A stretch of 33,283 nt of DNA from Actinomadura opuntiae. Lineage in GTDB: Bacteria; Actinomycetota; Actinomycetes; Streptosporangiales; Streptosporangiaceae. Position numbers and translations under genes: made by a program. Where the stretch lies: positions 1 to 33,283 of the forward strand of contig NZ_JASNWF010000046.1 of the NCBI RefSeq assembly GCF_030283205.1, read 5' to 3'. Below, in pieces: positions 15,024-23,193 of the stretch. The notes beneath the pieces were generated by a model, which was not told the DNA's origin, did not search any database, and was given only the letters and a program-made list of their open reading frames with translations. Within the stretch, counting starts at the first letter, position 1. Each line of letters opens with the position of its first letter.

Positions 15024-15063
15024 GCGCGGCCCGCCGCCGCGGAGGGGCACGGGCGGGCCGCGC
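15024..15063 (+). terminator. Terminator-like hairpin after the histidine kinase
   Basis: GCGCGGCCCGCC (15024-15035) is the exact reverse complement of GGCGGGCCGCGC (15052-15063), with a 16-nt loop and no T tract. It starts 11 nt after the stop. A TAGACT hexamer at 15103-15108 just beyond could be the pheS -10 element, though no -35 was found. Confidence 0.5.
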
Positions 15064-15146
15064 GTCACGCGCACGCTTTCCGGATCTTCACCGCCCGCGC
15101 ACTAGACTGCGGGCGTCCCACGCCGACCGGAGTCGATCACACCACC

Positions 15147-16256
15147 ATGTCTGCACCCAACAAGTCCTATGACCCCGTCGAGGTGTCCGCGTTGCAGCCC
15201 GAGCAGCTGGACCGGGCCCGCGACGAGGCGCTCGCGGCCATCGCCGCGGCGACCGACCTCGACGCCCTCAAGCAGGTCCGCCTGGCGCACGCCGGCGACC
15301 GTTCCCCGCTGGCCCTCGCCAACCGGAAGATAGGCGCGCTGCCGCCGGCGGCGCGCGCCGACGCGGGCAAGCGCATCGGCGCCGCCCGCGGCGCGGTCTC
15401 GAAGGCGCTGAAGGAGCGCCAGGCCGTCCTGGAGGAGGAGCGCGACCAGCGCGTCCTCGTCGAGGAGACCGTCGACGTCACCCTGCCCTGGGACCGCGCG
15501 CCCCGCGGCGCCCGGCACCCGCTGACCACCATGCAGGAGCGGATGGCCGACGTCTTCGTCTCCATGGGCTTCGAGGTCGCCGAGGGGCCCGAGGTCGAGG
15601 CGGAGTGGTTCAACTTCGACGCGCTCAACTTCAAGCCCGACCACCCGGCCCGCACCATGCAGGACACCTTCTTCGTGGAGTCGGAGGAGTCCGGGCTGGT
15701 GATGCGCACCCACACCTCGCCGGTGCAGATCCGGGCGCTGCTGTCGCGCCCGCTGCCGGTGTACGTGGTGGCGCCGGGGCGCACGTTCCGCACCGACGAG
15801 CTGGACGCCACGCACAGCCCGGTGTTCCACCAGCTGGAGGGGCTCGCGGTCGACGAGGGCCTGACCATGGCGGACCTGCGCGGCGGCATCGACGCGTTCG
15901 TCACCGGCATGTTCGGCGAGGGGCTGCGGACGCGGTTCCGGCCGTCGTACTTCCCGTTCACCGAGCCGTCGGCGGAGGTGGACATGCAGTGCTTCGTGTG
16001 CCGGGGCGCGTCCGCCGAGCCGGGCGGCGAGCCGTGCCGCACCTGCGGCTCGGAGGGCTGGATCGAGCTGGGCGGCTGCGGCATGGTCAACCCGCGGGTG
16101 CTGGTGGCCTGCGGCGTCGACCCGGAGCGCTACAGCGGCTGGGCGTTCGGGCTGGGCGTCGAGCGGACGCTGATGTTCCGGCACGGCGTGGAGGACATGT
16201 ACGACATGGTGGAGGGCGACGTCCGGTTCACCCTCCCGTTCGGGATGGAGATCTGA
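15147..16256 (+). CDS. pheS: Phenylalanine--tRNA ligase alpha subunit
   Basis: 369 residues. It is the catalytic subunit of the alpha2beta2 PheRS that charges tRNA-Phe. The N-terminal coiled-coil region (about 10-100) precedes the class II core with HPLTTMQERMADVF, motif 2 GRTFRTDELDATHSPVFHQ and motif 3 FGLGVERTLMFRHGV. A cysteine cluster C282-x2-C285-x11-C297-x2-C300 lies between motifs 2 and 3 and probably binds zinc. The ATG at 15147 has only a distant GGAG (15128-15131). The stop overlaps the pheT start by 1 nt (TGATG). Confidence 0.97.
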   Translation: MSAPNKSYDPVEVSALQPEQLDRARDEALAAIAAATDLDALKQVRLAHAGDRSPLALANRKIGALPPAARADAGKRIGAARGAVSKALKERQAVLEEERDQRVLVEETVDVTLPWDRAPRGARHPLTTMQERMADVFVSMGFEVAEGPEVEAEWFNFDALNFKPDHPARTMQDTFFVESEESGLVMRTHTSPVQIRALLSRPLPVYVVAPGRTFRTDELDATHSPVFHQLEGLAVDEGLTMADLRGGIDAFVTGMFGEGLRTRFRPSYFPFTEPSAEVDMQCFVCRGASAEPGGEPCRTCGSEGWIELGGCGMVNPRVLVACGVDPERYSGWAFGLGVERTLMFRHGVEDMYDMVEGDVRFTLPFGMEI

Positions 16257-18733
16257 TGCGGGCCCCGCTTTCCTGGGTGCGCGAGCACGTCGAGCTGCCG
16301 GCCGGCGTGACCGGCCGCGACCTGGCCGCGAAGCTGATCGCCGCGGGCCTGGAAGTCGAGACGGTCGAGCGGGCCGGCGCGGACGTCTCCGGGCCGATCG
16401 TCGTCGGCGAGGTCCTGGCGATCGAGGAGCTGACCGGCTTCAAGAAGCCGATCCGGTACTGCCAGGTCGACGTCGGCGACGCGAACGGCACCGGCGAGCC
16501 GCAGAACATCGTGTGCGGCGCCACCAACTTCGCGGTCGGCGACCGCATCGTGGCGATCCTGCCCGGCGGCGTGCTGCCCGGCGGGTTCCGGATCGGTGCC
16601 CGCAAGACCTACGGCAAGGTGTCCGAGGGCATGATCTGCTCGGTCACCGAGCTCGGCATCGGCGACGACCACAGCGGCATCCTGGTGCTGCCGCCGGACG
16701 CCCCGGTCGGCGCGGACGCGGTGGAGCTGCTCGGCATCCGCGACGATGTGCTGGACATCGCCGTCACCCCCGACCGCAGCTACGCGCTGTCGATCCGCGG
16801 CATCGCCCGCGAGGCCGCGATCGCCTACGGCGTCCCGTTCAAGGACCCGGCGGACGTGGAGCTGCCCGCCAAGAACGGCGAGGCCTACCCGGCGAGCATC
16901 GGCGACCCGACCGCGTGCGACCGGTTCGTCCTGCGCGAGGTCCGCGGCTTCGACGCCGACGCCAAGACCCCGGTGTGGATGCAGGTCCGCCTGCACCGCG
17001 CCGGGATGCGCCCGGTGTCGCTGGCGGTCGACGTCACCAACTACCTGATGCTGGAGCTCGGGCAGCCGCTGCACGCCTTCGACCGGGCCAAGCTCACCGG
17101 CCCGATCGTGGTGCGCCGCGCCGCCAAGGGCGAGAGCCTGGAGACCCTCGACCACGTCAAGCGGACGCTGGACCCCGAGGACATCCTCATCACCGACGAG
17201 TCGGGCCCGATCTCGATGGCCGGCACGATGGGCGGCCTCGCCACCGAGATCGACGAGCGGTCGACCGACATGGTCGTCGAGGCGGCGCACTTCGACGCGA
17301 TCGGCACCGCCCGGATGAGCCGCCGCCACAAGCTGCACAGCGAGGCGTCCTACCGGTTCGAGCGCGGCGTCGACCGCGAGCTGCCGCTGTACGCCTCCTA
17401 CCGCGCGGCGCGGATGCTCGCCGAGCTGGGCGGCGCGGAGATCGTGCCGGGCGTCACCCACGCCGAGGCCCCGGCCGAGCGCGTGACGATCACCATGCCG
17501 GCCGGGCATCCGGACCGGGTCGCGGGCGTGGCCTACGGCCGCGGCACGGTCGTCCGCCGGCTGGAGGAGGTCGGCTGCACGGTCGAGGGGGACGACGTCC
17601 TGACCGTGACGCCGCCGTCGTGGCGACCCGACCTCGGTGACCCCAACGACCTCGCCGAAGAGGTCATCCGGCTGGAGGGCTACGAGAACATCCCGGCCCG
17701 CGCCCCGCGTCCGTCCGCGGGCCGCGGGCTGACGGTGCAGCAGCGGCTGCGCCGCCGCGTCGGCCGCGCGCTCGCCGGCGCCGGGTACGTGGAGGTGCTG
17801 GCGTTCCCGTTCGTGTCCGCCAAGGACTGGGACGACCTGCAGCTGCCCGCCGACGACGCGCGCCGCCGCACCCTGCGGCTGGCGAACCCGCTGTCGGAGG
17901 AGGAGCCGCTGCTGCGCACCACGCTGCTGCCGGGCCTGTTGCGGACGCTGGCGCACAACGTGGGGCGCGGGTTCCCCGACACGGCGCTGTTCGAACTGGG
18001 CGTGGTGTTCCGGCCGCGCCCGGGCGCACCGGAGCGGTCCCCGCGGCTCGCGGTCGACCGCGGCCCGACGTCCGAGGAGGTCGCGTCCGCCGAGGCGGCG
18101 CTGCCCGACCAGCCGCACCGGGTGGCGGTCGTGCTGTCCGGCGACCGTGAGCCGTCCGGCTGGTGGGGCGGGGGGCGCCCGGCGCTGTGGGCGGACGCGG
18201 TGCAGGCCGCGCGCACGGTGGCCGCCGAGGTCGGCGTGGAGCTGGCGGTGAAGGCCGACCGGCACGCGCCGTGGCACCCGGGCCGCTGCGCCGCGCTGTA
18301 CGTCGGCGACACGCTGGTCGGCCACGCCGGTGAGCTGCACCCGCGCGTCACCAAGGCGTACGGGCTGCCGGCGCGCACCTGCGCGATGGAGCTGGAGCTG
18401 CGCCGGCTGGGCGAGCCGGTGGCCGTGCGCGCGCCGCACGTGTCGACCTACCCGGTCGCGACGCAGGACGTGGCGCTGATCGTCGACGCCGAGGTCCCGG
18501 CCGCGGACGTCGAGTCGGCGCTGCGCGACGGCGCGGGCGAGCTGCTGGAGTCGGTCCGGCTGTTCGACGTCTACACCGGCGAGCAGGTGGGGGAGGGCCG
18601 CAAGTCCCTGGCCTACTCGCTGCGGTTCCGCGCTCCCGACCGCACCCTCACCGCGGAGGAGGCGTCGCAGGCCCGCGACGCCGCGGTCGCCGTCGCGGCG
18701 GACCGTACCGGCGCGGTTCTGCGCGGCGCCTGA
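16256..18733 (+). CDS. pheT: Phenylalanine--tRNA ligase beta subunit
   Basis: 825 residues, full length. It pairs with PheS and edits mischarged Tyr-tRNA-Phe. Domain order: N-terminal B1 and the tRNA-binding OB fold (about 40-150, with CGATNFAVGDRIVAILPGGVLPGG-type residues), B3/B4 editing region (about 215-385, VDVTNYLMLELGQPLHAFD), B5 (about 400-480), catalytic-like B6/B7 (RTTLLPGLLRTLAHN), and the C-terminal FDX-ACB anticodon domain (about 730-825, STYPVATQDVALIVD). The start overlaps the pheS stop, ensuring balanced synthesis. A strong terminator hairpin follows within 20 nt, ending the pheST operon. Confidence 0.97.
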   Translation: MRAPLSWVREHVELPAGVTGRDLAAKLIAAGLEVETVERAGADVSGPIVVGEVLAIEELTGFKKPIRYCQVDVGDANGTGEPQNIVCGATNFAVGDRIVAILPGGVLPGGFRIGARKTYGKVSEGMICSVTELGIGDDHSGILVLPPDAPVGADAVELLGIRDDVLDIAVTPDRSYALSIRGIAREAAIAYGVPFKDPADVELPAKNGEAYPASIGDPTACDRFVLREVRGFDADAKTPVWMQVRLHRAGMRPVSLAVDVTNYLMLELGQPLHAFDRAKLTGPIVVRRAAKGESLETLDHVKRTLDPEDILITDESGPISMAGTMGGLATEIDERSTDMVVEAAHFDAIGTARMSRRHKLHSEASYRFERGVDRELPLYASYRAARMLAELGGAEIVPGVTHAEAPAERVTITMPAGHPDRVAGVAYGRGTVVRRLEEVGCTVEGDDVLTVTPPSWRPDLGDPNDLAEEVIRLEGYENIPARAPRPSAGRGLTVQQRLRRRVGRALAGAGYVEVLAFPFVSAKDWDDLQLPADDARRRTLRLANPLSEEEPLLRTTLLPGLLRTLAHNVGRGFPDTALFELGVVFRPRPGAPERSPRLAVDRGPTSEEVASAEAALPDQPHRVAVVLSGDREPSGWWGGGRPALWADAVQAARTVAAEVGVELAVKADRHAPWHPGRCAALYVGDTLVGHAGELHPRVTKAYGLPARTCAMELELRRLGEPVAVRAPHVSTYPVATQDVALIVDAEVPAADVESALRDGAGELLESVRLFDVYTGEQVGEGRKSLAYSLRFRAPDRTLTAEEASQARDAAVAVAADRTGAVLRGA

Positions 18734-18750
18734 CGGTCGGCTTCCTAAGG

Positions 18751-18786
18751 GGCGTCCCCGCGCGATGCGCGCGGGGGCGCCTCTTC
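18751..18786 (+). terminator. Terminator of the pheST operon
   Basis: GGCGTCCCCGCGCG (18751-18764) pairs with CGCGCGGGGGCGCC (18768-18781) over 14 bp with one U-G pair and an ATG loop, followed by TCTTC. Confidence 0.75.
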
Positions 18787-18817
18787 GGCTTGCGGCGGGA
18801 AAGGCGCTTAATGCTAC

Positions 18818-19046
18818 TTGTGTTGTGTTTGGAGTCCGGTTAGCCTGGACGTGTCACATCGCCGCCCGGTAGGGGAGTTCGTTGGAGTTCTGAGGTCCGG
18901 CACCGCGCGGCGGCCGTTCGGCGGCCCGCGCACGCGACCTCGTGGACCCACGTCCCGCCGGGCTTTCTCATGCCCTCCTGCGCGTCGCGCGCGCCTTCGC
19001 GGTGTCTCCATGTGTTCCGCAGCCCGCCCGCCATGGAGGCCGCCTC
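18818..19046 (+). promoter_or_regulatory. Promoter and about 195-nt leader of the ABC-F gene
   Basis: TTGTGT (18818-18823), 17 bp, TAGCCT (18841-18846) stands in an unusually T-rich patch and is a good housekeeping-type promoter. Transcription from about 18852 would leave nearly 195 nt before the ABC-F ATG. The leader has a GC-rich hairpin near 18904-18931 and a small CGTG-GACC-CACG stem at 18941-18952. Many ABC-F genes are controlled by leader peptides and attenuation; no clear T-tract terminator is visible here, so that is only a possibility. No gene is seen in the 313 nt from pheT to the ABC-F start. Confidence 0.55.
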
Positions 19047-20663
19047 ATGTCATTCGCCATCGTCTGCTCGGATCTGTCGTTCGCCTGGCCCGACGGCACC
19101 GCCGTCCTGGACGGCCTGGACGCCGCGTTCGGCGCCGGCCGCACCGGCCTGATCGGGGTCAACGGCTCCGGCAAGTCCACCCTGCTCAAGCTGATCGCCG
19201 GGGAGCTGCGTCCCGCGTCCGGCTCCGTCGCCGTCGACGGGGAGATCGGATACCTGCCGCAGACCCTCGTCCTCGACGACGCCGCCACCGTGTCGGACCT
19301 GCTCGGCATCAGCGCGACCAGGGCCGCGCTGCACGCCATCGAGCGCGGCGAGGCCACCGAGGAGAACTTCGCCGCCGTCGGCGACGGCTGGGACGTCGAG
19401 GAGCGCGCCCGCGCGGAGCTCGACCGGCTCGGCCTCGGCCACGTGGGCCTGGACCGCGGCGTCGCGACGCTGTCGGGCGGCGAGGCCGTGATGGCCGGGC
19501 TCGCCGCGCTGTTCTTGGCGCGTCCCGACGTGCTGCTGCTGGACGAGCCGACCAACAACCTGGACCTGGACGCCCGGCGCCGCCTGTACGACGCCGTGGA
19601 CGCCTGGACGGGCGTGCTGGTCGTCGTCAGCCACGACCGGGAGCTGCTGGACCGGGTCGACGCGATCGCCGACTTGCGCGGCGGCGCCGTCCGATCGTTC
19701 GGCGGGAACCTGTCCGCCTACGAGGAGCTGCTCGCCGTCGAGAAGGAGGCCGCGGAACGGATGGTCCGCGTCGCCGAGACCGACCTGCGCCGGCAGAAAC
19801 GCGAACTGGAGGAGGCCCATATCAAGCTGGCGCGCCGCAAGCGCTACGCGAACAAGATGTACGAGAACAAGCGCGAGCCGAGGGCCGTCATGAAGCTGCG
19901 CAAGCGGGAGGCGCAGGTCTCGGCGGGCAAGCACCGCATCATGCACGAGGAGCGCCTGGCCGGGGCGCGGACGCGGCTCGCCGAGGCGGAGGACGCGGTG
20001 CGCGACGACGCCGAGATCCGGATCGAACTGCCCGCGACCCGCGTCCCGGCCGGACGGACGGTCGCGACGGTCACGGGATTGCGCGCTGCGGAACCGGGCC
20101 CCGGCACGCTGACCGAGTTCATCGTGCGGGGACCGGAGCGGATCGCGCTGACCGGGCCGAACGGCTCGGGCAAGACGACGTTCCTGCGGGCCCTCACCGG
20201 CGAATCGGTTCCGGACGGGGTGTCGGTCCGGATCGGCGTGGACGGCGTGCGGTACCTGCCGCAGCGGCTGGACGTCCTCGACGACGACCGCAGCGTCGTC
20301 GACAACGTCCGCATGTACGCGCCGTCGGCGACGCCCGCCGAGATCCGGCAGGGGCTGGCACGGTTCCTGTTCCGCGGCGCGCGCGCCGACCGGCCCGCGG
20401 GCACGCTGTCGGGCGGGGAGCGGTTCCGGGCGGTGCTGGCCTCGCTGCTGCTCGCCGACCCGGCACCCCAACTCCTGCTGCTGGACGAGCCGACGAACAA
20501 CCTCGACATGGCCAGTGCGCGGCAGCTCTCCCAGGCGCTCGCCGCCTACGAGGGTGCGCTGATCGTGGTCAGCCACGACCTGCCGTTCCTGCGGACGCTC
20601 GGCCTCACCCGCCGGCTGCGCACGGACCGCCGCACCGGCCTGTCCGAAGGAGGCCCGGTGTAA
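19047..20663 (+). CDS. ABC-F family ATPase (ribosome-associated type)
   Basis: 538 residues with two ABC domains and no membrane segment. Domain 1: Walker A GVNGSGKST (about 37-45), signature LSGGE, Walker B LLLDEPTNNLD. A basic linker (about 230-300) contains ARRKRYANKMYENKREPR and KREAQVSAGKHRIMH, as in actinobacterial ABC-F proteins. Domain 2: GPNGSGKTT, LSGGERFR, LLLDEPTNNLDM. ABC-F proteins act at the ribosomal E site, either in translation or in antibiotic resistance; which applies cannot be told. The ATG at 19047 has GGAGG at 19035-19039. It has its own promoter and long leader, and convergent genes follow beyond a strong hairpin. Confidence 0.92.
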   Translation: MSFAIVCSDLSFAWPDGTAVLDGLDAAFGAGRTGLIGVNGSGKSTLLKLIAGELRPASGSVAVDGEIGYLPQTLVLDDAATVSDLLGISATRAALHAIERGEATEENFAAVGDGWDVEERARAELDRLGLGHVGLDRGVATLSGGEAVMAGLAALFLARPDVLLLDEPTNNLDLDARRRLYDAVDAWTGVLVVVSHDRELLDRVDAIADLRGGAVRSFGGNLSAYEELLAVEKEAAERMVRVAETDLRRQKRELEEAHIKLARRKRYANKMYENKREPRAVMKLRKREAQVSAGKHRIMHEERLAGARTRLAEAEDAVRDDAEIRIELPATRVPAGRTVATVTGLRAAEPGPGTLTEFIVRGPERIALTGPNGSGKTTFLRALTGESVPDGVSVRIGVDGVRYLPQRLDVLDDDRSVVDNVRMYAPSATPAEIRQGLARFLFRGARADRPAGTLSGGERFRAVLASLLLADPAPQLLLLDEPTNNLDMASARQLSQALAAYEGALIVVSHDLPFLRTLGLTRRLRTDRRTGLSEGGPV

Positions 20664-20668
20664 CGCGG

Positions 20669-20701
20669 GAGGCCCCGCGCGGAACGTCCGCGCGGGGCCT
20701 C
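20669..20701. terminator. Shared terminator hairpin between convergent genes
   Basis: A perfect 15-bp stem, GAGGCCCCGCGCGGA (20669-20683) and TCCGCGCGGGGCCTC (20687-20701) with an ACG loop. It lies between the ABC-F gene and the minus-strand permease and can serve both strands; no T tract follows on either. Confidence 0.7.
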
Positions 20702-20714
20702 GCCGGGCCGCCGG

Positions 20715-21563
20715 TCAGGTCAGGACGCGGCGGGTGAACGTGCGGGTGGCGGCCCACGTCAGCAGGGCCGTCCCGCCGACGATGGCCAGCAGGAACGCCC
20801 ACACCGGCATGTGCGGGATGCCGGGCGTCAGTGTGCTGCGCAGCCCCTCGCTCACGTACACCAGCGGGTTGAACAGGCTGAGGATCTGCAGCCAGCGGAT
20901 GTGGTCCAGCGCCGACCACGGGTAGTACACGCAGCCGAGCATGGTCATCGGCAGCAGCACCATCGCGAACAGCACCTGCACCTTCTGCGGGTTCAGCAGG
21001 GTGCCGAGCAGCAGCCCGCCGGACGCGGCCAGCAGCGATCCCACCACCATGACCACCACCAGCACGGGCCAGTTCTCCACGTGCACGTGCGGGGACTGGC
21101 CCTCGGCGTGGATGAGCAGCACGGCCGGGAACACCAGCAGCCCGCCGATCAGCCCCTGCAGCGCCGCCGCGACGATCTTCTGCACCGCCAGCAGCGGGAT
21201 CGGCACCGGCGCCAGCGCCCGGTCGGTGATGGACTTCTGCCAGTTCAGCTCCATCATCAGCGGGAAGATCACCGCCATCATCGCCTGCATGATGATGGAC
21301 GAGCCGACCAGCCCGGGCACCAGGATCGTGGAGAACGTCGGCCCGCCGGGGCCGCCGGCCATCGCGCCGCCGCCGAGCTTGGGCAGCACGTAGGAGAAGA
21401 CGAACACGAACATCACCGGCTGCACCAGCACCCGGACGAACGTCGACAGGAAGTTCTTGCGCATCACCCGCGCCTCGCGCGCCATCATCGCGGCGAACGT
21501 GCGGGGGATCGTCGCCCGCGCCGCGGGCGGCGGCTTCAGGACGGCGGTGGCCGGGGCGGTCAT
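20715..21563 (-). CDS. ABC-2 type transporter permease (DrrB-like)
   Basis: 282 residues with about six hydrophobic segments, among them PVMFVFVFSYVLPKL (about 49-63), IIMQAMMAVIFPLMM, GLIGGLLVFPAVLLI, VLVVVMVVGSLLAASGGLLLG and VWAFLLAIVGGTALL. The N-terminal AMMAREARVMRKNFLS helix is typical of ABC-2 exporter permeases such as DrrB. It should form a dimer powered by the ATPase encoded just upstream. The ATG overlaps that gene's stop by 4 nt (ATGA read on the minus strand), and GAAGGG lies upstream. The substrate is unknown; drug or lipid export is the usual role. Confidence 0.9.
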   Translation of the reverse strand: MTAPATAVLKPPPAARATIPRTFAAMMAREARVMRKNFLSTFVRVLVQPVMFVFVFSYVLPKLGGGAMAGGPGGPTFSTILVPGLVGSSIIMQAMMAVIFPLMMELNWQKSITDRALAPVPIPLLAVQKIVAAALQGLIGGLLVFPAVLLIHAEGQSPHVHVENWPVLVVVMVVGSLLAASGGLLLGTLLNPQKVQVLFAMVLLPMTMLGCVYYPWSALDHIRWLQILSLFNPLVYVSEGLRSTLTPGIPHMPVWAFLLAIVGGTALLTWAATRTFTRRVLT

Positions 21564-22528
21564 TCGCGGTATTCCCTTCCGGTGAGGGTGAGGAAGACGG
21601 TCTCCAGGCTGGGACGCAGCTGCGTGGCGTCGGTGACGCCGACCCCGGCGGCCGACCCGATGCCGACCAGCTCGCCGAGGATCCCGTCGGGCTCGGTGGC
21701 GAACACCCGCACCTGGCCGCCGGTGACCTCGACCTTGCTGATGCCGTCGCGGTCGCCGAGCTTGTGGATCTCGTCGGGCGCGGGCGCGTCGTAGGCGACG
21801 GTGATGACGGTGTCGGCGCCCGCGGTGGCCTTCAGCTCGTCCACGGTGCCGGCGGCGAGGAGCCGGCCGTGGTCGACGACCGCGACCCGGTCGCAGAGCG
21901 CCTCGGCCTCCTCCATGTAGTGGGTGGTGAGCAGGATCGTCTGCCCGCCGGCCTGCAGGCCGCGCAGCACCTCCCACAGGTTGGTGCGGGTCTGCGGGTC
22001 CAGGCCGGCGGTCGGCTCGTCCAGGAACAGCACCTCGGGGCCGTGCATCAGCGCCCGGCAGATCATCACCCGCTTGGCCTGCCCGCCCGACATCTCGAAC
22101 GGGTTGCCCTTGCGGTGCTCGGTCAGGCCGAACAGCTCGATCAGCTCGTCGGCGCGGCGCCGGGCGTCCCGCGCGCTCAGCCCGAAGAACCGGCCGCGGA
22201 ACTCCAGGTTCTCGGCGGCGGTGAGGTCGCTGTCGAGGGTGTTGTTCTGCGACACCACGCCGATGCGGCGCTTGATCTCCACGGCGTCCTTCACCACGTC
22301 CAGCCCGGAGACCCGGGCGGTGCCGCCGGTCGGGACGACCAGGGTGGTGAGCATGCCGATGGTGGTGGACTTGCCGGCGCCGTTCGGGCCGAGCAGCCCG
22401 AAGAACTCGCCGCGCGGCACGTCCAGGTCGATGCCCCGGACGGCGGGCACCGCGGGCCGCGGGCCGGCGGCGGGGTAGGTCTTCTTCAGCTCCACCGTCT
22501 GGACGGCGGGCTCGGGGGGTGCGCTCAC
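21560..22528 (-). CDS. ABC transporter ATP-binding protein (DrrA-like exporter ATPase)
   Basis: 322 residues. Walker A GPNGAGKST (about 45-53), Q-loop GVVSQNNTLDSDLTAAENL, signature MSGGQAKRV, Walker B VLFLDEPTAGLD and the switch H in LLTTHYMEEAE are intact. The C-terminal domain of about 90 residues ending ETVFLTLTGREYRE is typical of DrrA-type exporters. The GTG start at 22528 has AAGGGAG 7 nt upstream and overlaps the marR stop by 4 nt. It is the middle gene of a marR-ATPase-permease operon, so the exporter is probably controlled by the MarR protein. Confidence 0.93.
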   Translation of the reverse strand: MSAPPEPAVQTVELKKTYPAAGPRPAVPAVRGIDLDVPRGEFFGLLGPNGAGKSTTIGMLTTLVVPTGGTARVSGLDVVKDAVEIKRRIGVVSQNNTLDSDLTAAENLEFRGRFFGLSARDARRRADELIELFGLTEHRKGNPFEMSGGQAKRVMICRALMHGPEVLFLDEPTAGLDPQTRTNLWEVLRGLQAGGQTILLTTHYMEEAEALCDRVAVVDHGRLLAAGTVDELKATAGADTVITVAYDAPAPDEIHKLGDRDGISKVEVTGGQVRVFATEPDGILGELVGIGSAAGVGVTDATQLRPSLETVFLTLTGREYRE

Positions 22529-23022
22529 GCGCTGTCTCCCTTCCCTGGCTTGCCCTCGGAGTAGTTCTCGAACTGCTTGATCAGGTTGAGCAGGAACCGC
22601 CGGACGGCCGCCTCGTCGCCCTCCTCGACGACGTCGTACAGCTCGTTCAGGTCGCGGCCGATGGGCTGGGACTTCTCGGCGAGCAGCCGGCGGCCCTCGT
22701 CGGTGATGCGCAGCATCACCCCGCGCCGGTCGCGGTAGGAGCGCTCGCGCCGGACGTGCCCGTTGCGCTCGAGCGTGTCGACCACCGAGGTGATCGTGGC
22801 CGGGGTGACCAGCAGCCGCTTGGCGCACTCGCTCGGGCGCAGGCCGTCCTCGACGACCAGCAGGCGGAGCAGGAAGTACCCCGCCGGGCTGATCCCGTGC
22901 TTCTCGACGATCCGCCAGACGATCGGGCCCGCCAGCCGGGACGCGGCGCCGAAGAGGCGGCCGACCGGCCACTCCTCCATGGGGCCGAGCGCCTTGAGGT
23001 CGCCGATGCCGAGGTTCTCCAT
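22525..23022 (-). CDS. MarR family transcriptional regulator
   Basis: 165 residues. The winged helix-turn-helix spans about 45-115, with LRPSECAKRLLVTPATITSVVDTLERNGHVRRERSYRDRRGVMLRITDEG; the recognition helix is in TPATITSVVDTLE and the wing in SYRDRRGV. Flanking helices form the dimer interface. MarR proteins usually repress their own operon and release it on binding small lipophilic compounds. The ATG at 23022 gives the normal length, although no ribosome site is visible; a TTG at 23058 would place the start inside the operator-like repeats. It leads the minus-strand exporter operon. Confidence 0.92.
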   Translation of the reverse strand: MENLGIGDLKALGPMEEWPVGRLFGAASRLAGPIVWRIVEKHGISPAGYFLLRLLVVEDGLRPSECAKRLLVTPATITSVVDTLERNGHVRRERSYRDRRGVMLRITDEGRRLLAEKSQPIGRDLNELYDVVEEGDEAAVRRFLLNLIKQFENYSEGKPGKGDSA

Positions 23023-23047
23023 GGCGGCGATGTTAGGGCACAGATGT

Positions 23048-23074
23048 TCAGGTGGCAAATCTTTAGGTGCCTAA
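23048..23074. promoter_or_regulatory. Candidate MarR operator, two tandem sites
   Basis: TTAGGTGCCTAA at 23063-23074 is an inverted repeat (TTAGG and CCTAA, 2-nt centre). A related sequence TTCAGGTGGCAAA lies 14 bp to the left (23048-23060) and matches the extended site TTTAGGTGCCTAA (23062-23074) at 10 of 13 positions. Both lie within 55 bp of the marR start, where a self-repressing MarR protein would bind. Confidence 0.5.
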
Positions 23075-23093
23075 CTACCTGTCGGATCACAGC

Positions 23094-23139
23094 TGTCAAT
23101 GTAGGTTGACATTCGGACGACTGTCAACCTCTGTTGACG
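23094..23139. repeat. Two TGTCAA-N6-TTGACA/G palindromes 28 bp apart
   Basis: TGTCAATGTAGGTTGACA (23094-23111) and TGTCAACCTCTGTTGACG (23122-23139) share arms and a 6-nt spacer. The inner arms also make a 9-bp inverted repeat, AGGTTGACA/TGTCAACCT. They lie between marR and argC and are distinct from both the ARG boxes and the TTAGG palindrome. Confidence 0.7.
23098..23127 (-). promoter_or_regulatory. Candidate promoter of the marR-exporter operon
   Basis: On the minus strand TTGACA (23127-23122), 18 bp, TACATT (23103-23098) is a near-consensus promoter. A second TTGACA (23099-23094) with TAGTTA 16 bp on (23077-23072) is an alternative that would run into the MarR-operator-like palindrome. 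Confidence 0.5.
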
Positions 23140-23193
23140 CCGTTCCGAGACCTGTGTCGCTCGTCTCAGATCGGGTCCGGCGAGACGCTCGAC

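Noticed and set aside
15014..15146. T-box or leader-peptide control of pheST
   Set aside because: The 133-nt gap shows only a terminator-like hairpin of the upstream gene and a -10-like TAGACT; no Phe-rich leader frame or T-box sequence was found. The 84-nt gap before tyrS is also empty of such elements.
18811..18843. Ten-codon open frame MLLVLCLESG with a GGGAAAGG ribosome-site-like sequence, ahead of the ABC-F gene
   Set aside because: It coincides with the TTGTGT-17-TAGCCT promoter, so it would lie upstream of the transcript start, and the pheT terminator blocks read-through. It would matter only if a further upstream promoter exists.
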